This document shows positions 61,710 to 64,000 of a DNA stretch of 64,000 nt, one piece after another. The notes beneath the pieces were generated by a model. It was given only the letters and a program-made list of their open reading frames with translations. It ran no database searches and was not told the origin of the DNA. How positions within the stretch are numbered: the first letter of the stretch is position 1; every line of letters begins with the position of its first letter. The DNA is from Acanthochlamys bracteata (lineage: Eukaryota; Streptophyta; Magnoliopsida; Pandanales; Velloziaceae). The DNA is taken from contig CM034136.1 of the NCBI GenBank assembly GCA_019914995.1, positions 5,967,270-6,031,269 of the forward strand, in the 5' to 3' direction. A program made the position numbers and the translations under genes.

Positions 61710-64000
61710 GGTCGCCGGCTGCTTGGGTATTCTTCCTTCTTTGTTCTCTTTTTTAGTTGTTTTAGTGTATAACCTATCTATATATGTATGAGGCTAGGGG
61801 AGAGTTTGTTATTATTATCAGAAAAGCTATTTCTATCTTTGAGCTCCTCCGACTCCCTCTCCCTCTCAATGAATGAAGAGATTCAGGGAGCAGGGAGGTG
61901 AAGTTCTTTTTATAATAAGCAGTGATCGATTTTTATAATTACTGAGAATTCTTGATGATTGCATTCAGCAGAGACTGTGAAAATGATAGGATGTTGAATT
62001 TCTTGTTTAAAAGCTATATTGTCAGTTAGTAAGAAACGATTCTGTGGAACCGTGGTTATTTTCAGAGTTAAAGAAATTTTGGTTATCTTCTAAATTGAAA
62101 GCAAAACGAATCATATGCCTGATTTCAGTGGCATGCATGTACACGAAACAAACTAGAGTCTGCAATTTTAACATCGTAGATTATTTTTTTCAGTCGTTCA
62201 ACCTTGGAGTGCTACTGCATAGATCTGCATGCTTAATTATCAAGTACTTTTATTTTTTGCTTTCTTGGAATATTGTGTGTACATCTTTTGTTGCCTTGTT
62301 AGTTTTTCAATCCATAGGTTGTTCCATTTGCAAATAATACATTGTGTTTTGTACTGTCTTGTATGCCCACAAAAGTTAAGTGATTCCAATGGACATTCAT
62401 GATTATTTATCTAGCTCTGAATGTTCAGAAAATTGGTACATCTATTTTGTGCCGGAAGTTTTTTGTAAAACAAGCTAAGGCGCACAAGAAGTTTGCAAGT
62501 CTCCTATTTCTGGGTTTCTGGTAATTCTTCCACTCTGGTCTCTTGAATTTTTGTAAGTTTTTTAGTTGTCTGGTTGCTTGAATTTCTAGTTTTCGCGGCA
62601 TTGGCATTCTTAGTTCAATAGTCTTCTATGAAACTTCGTTAAGAAGTCTCTCAACTGTACAGAGCACGGAAACACAATCAAATTATTTCTTCTGACTTTA
62701 TGCTTATATCATAATGATATCCAAATACAACTTATTATTTATGTCAAATGGATCTTGAAGTGCAGAAATGTATAGCTAGCAAAAGATGCGTAGGAAAGAA
62801 TGAAAGAATAAATAAATAGCGTCCAATCAAGCATCCGTATTGACCGTATACGAAATTGCACAATTGTACATTTCAAACTCCTCGAAGAATAGAAATTCCA
62901 ATTGATTTCCTCTTTTGACTCTCTCTAAAGTAATAGATACCGAAATAGATTTTTAATAAGAAAGAAGAGCTCATCAAATTGTAACGAATTGTTTTTTGGT
63001 ATTAGAAAGTGTTTGATAGTGCTTAAAATAAATTTTGTTTAAAATTTTATTTTGAAAAAATTTAAAAAGTTTAATTGTTTTATTAAATTAATAAACGTTT
63101 ATATGTAAAATAAATTTTATAATTTTAATTTTAAAAAAATGAGAAATTTATTAAAAATAAAAATATAAAGTAAAATGATGAATTGAATTGCTATATATAC
63201 GTTTACTAATCTGATTTATCTCTCTCATCATGCAGTTTGGCTAAAACTTTTTCAGAAAAATGTTTTTAATTTTAAAATTTTATTATTATTTTTTAGAATA
63301 AAAAATAAAGCTATTTGTAGAATAAAAAATACAGGTTTTTTTAAAATATAAAAAAAATTTTAATTCTAAATAATTTATTTTAAAATCATTTCTAAATGTT
63401 CTTTAAATTTTTGCGTGTCTATTTATATTAAAAAATATAAATCTTTGCGTGTCTAACATTAAAAAATATAGATGAAACCTCTACGAAATAATGAGAAAAA
63501 AAGAACAGCACGCCATGCGAAGCGAAGTTATTAATTACACATGTGTTTCTGTGATTTCCTCGCTAATTTGAATTCTGATATCAAATTTCTTATTTCGAAA
63601 ACGAAGAAATCAAAGCGCGTCACACGTTTTCACTACTGACGCGGAGCGTAGGTAATAAAGCCCAGGGACGCGGCACACTGGATGCTTCCGCGAAACTTCC
63701 AACTCTCCAGGCAATAGAACAGCTGCAGGTGTTTGGCATTTTATCTAAAAAATATTTAATTAATTTTAAATTTATTTAAAGATTAAAATATAAATAAATT
63801 TATATAAAATATTTTTAAAATTTATTTATTTTTAATTAAAATAATAAATTATTTTAGAAGAACTCTTAAACAAATTATTTTGTATTTTATAATCCCGCAG
63901 TTGGTCCAAAAATGTGGAAATCATGGACCACCGTTTGGAAGCTGGAACGCGGACATAGGTGATTAAGAAAAAAAATATTAGGCTCTGATAAGGTCCTGTC
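61710..64000. other. CIPK promoter and gene-free right end
   Basis: The first 200 bases form the promoter and leader of the minus-strand kinase. The remainder shows AT-rich blocks (63000-63420 and 63740-63890) with MITE-like GTTTGGC ends, for example near 63235 and 63730. No coding exon was found up to the window edge. Confidence 0.5.
61778..61785 (-). promoter_or_regulatory. Probable TATA box of the minus-strand CIPK
   Basis: The minus strand reads ACATATATAGATAGG about 70 bases upstream of the ATG, implying a short leader. Confidence 0.5.

Overview
The window is nuclear DNA of a flowering plant, most likely a eudicot. Genes are split by AT-rich GT-AG introns, proteins carry mitochondrial or plastid transit peptides, and several families are plant-specific (EPFL peptides, CIPK kinases, OVATE proteins, SEX4-like phosphatases). 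Long AT-rich spacers hold small non-autonomous transposons. I found no CRISPR array, rRNA, tRNA or prokaryotic-style operon. Exon models come from splice signals, phase continuity and remembered protein families. No alignment was run.

Layout. 0.5-3.4 kb (+): 3' part of a UDP-xylose transporter gene whose first exon lies off the left edge. 4.4-7.6 kb (+): mitochondrial Mn superoxide dismutase. 8.5-10.6 kb (+): ribosomal protein S26e, whose first coding exon is only the ATG. 11.7-14.3 kb (-): TRM1-type tRNA dimethylguanosine methyltransferase. 14.3-18.7 kb: AT-rich spacer. 19.3-26.7 kb (+): 1,261-residue nucleotidyltransferase (PAP/OAS1 superfamily) with degenerate tandem peptide repeats. 28.4-28.7 kb (-): small secreted peptide precursor of IDA/PIP type. 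31.8-32.6 kb (+): OVATE-like protein. 33-35.7 kb: two TRIM-like miniature LTR elements. 38.4-39.3 kb (+): EPFL cysteine-rich peptide. 40.7-43.6 kb: unidentified, probably decayed gene. 44.6-48.5 kb (+): uroporphyrinogen decarboxylase with two apparent GC-AG introns. 52.3-53.7 kb (+): intronless CIPK kinase behind a uORF-rich leader. 54.8-56.8 kb (+): phosphoglucan phosphatase LSF2. 60.4-61.7 kb (-): a second intronless CIPK. The rest is spacer.

The genes do not form one pathway. They are housekeeping functions (superoxide removal, translation, tRNA modification, tetrapyrrole and starch metabolism, nucleotide-sugar transport) mixed with signalling genes (two CBL-interacting kinases, two secreted peptide precursors). 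Several neighbours recall Arabidopsis neighbourhoods, suggesting conserved microsynteny.

The most notable non-genic finding is three dispersed copies (30.0, 50.2 and 59.0 kb) of a 0.72-0.80 kb family with related termini and 9-bp flanking duplications, like a non-autonomous Mutator-type element. Three Tourist-like MITEs with TTA duplications and the paired TRIM-like elements are also clear.
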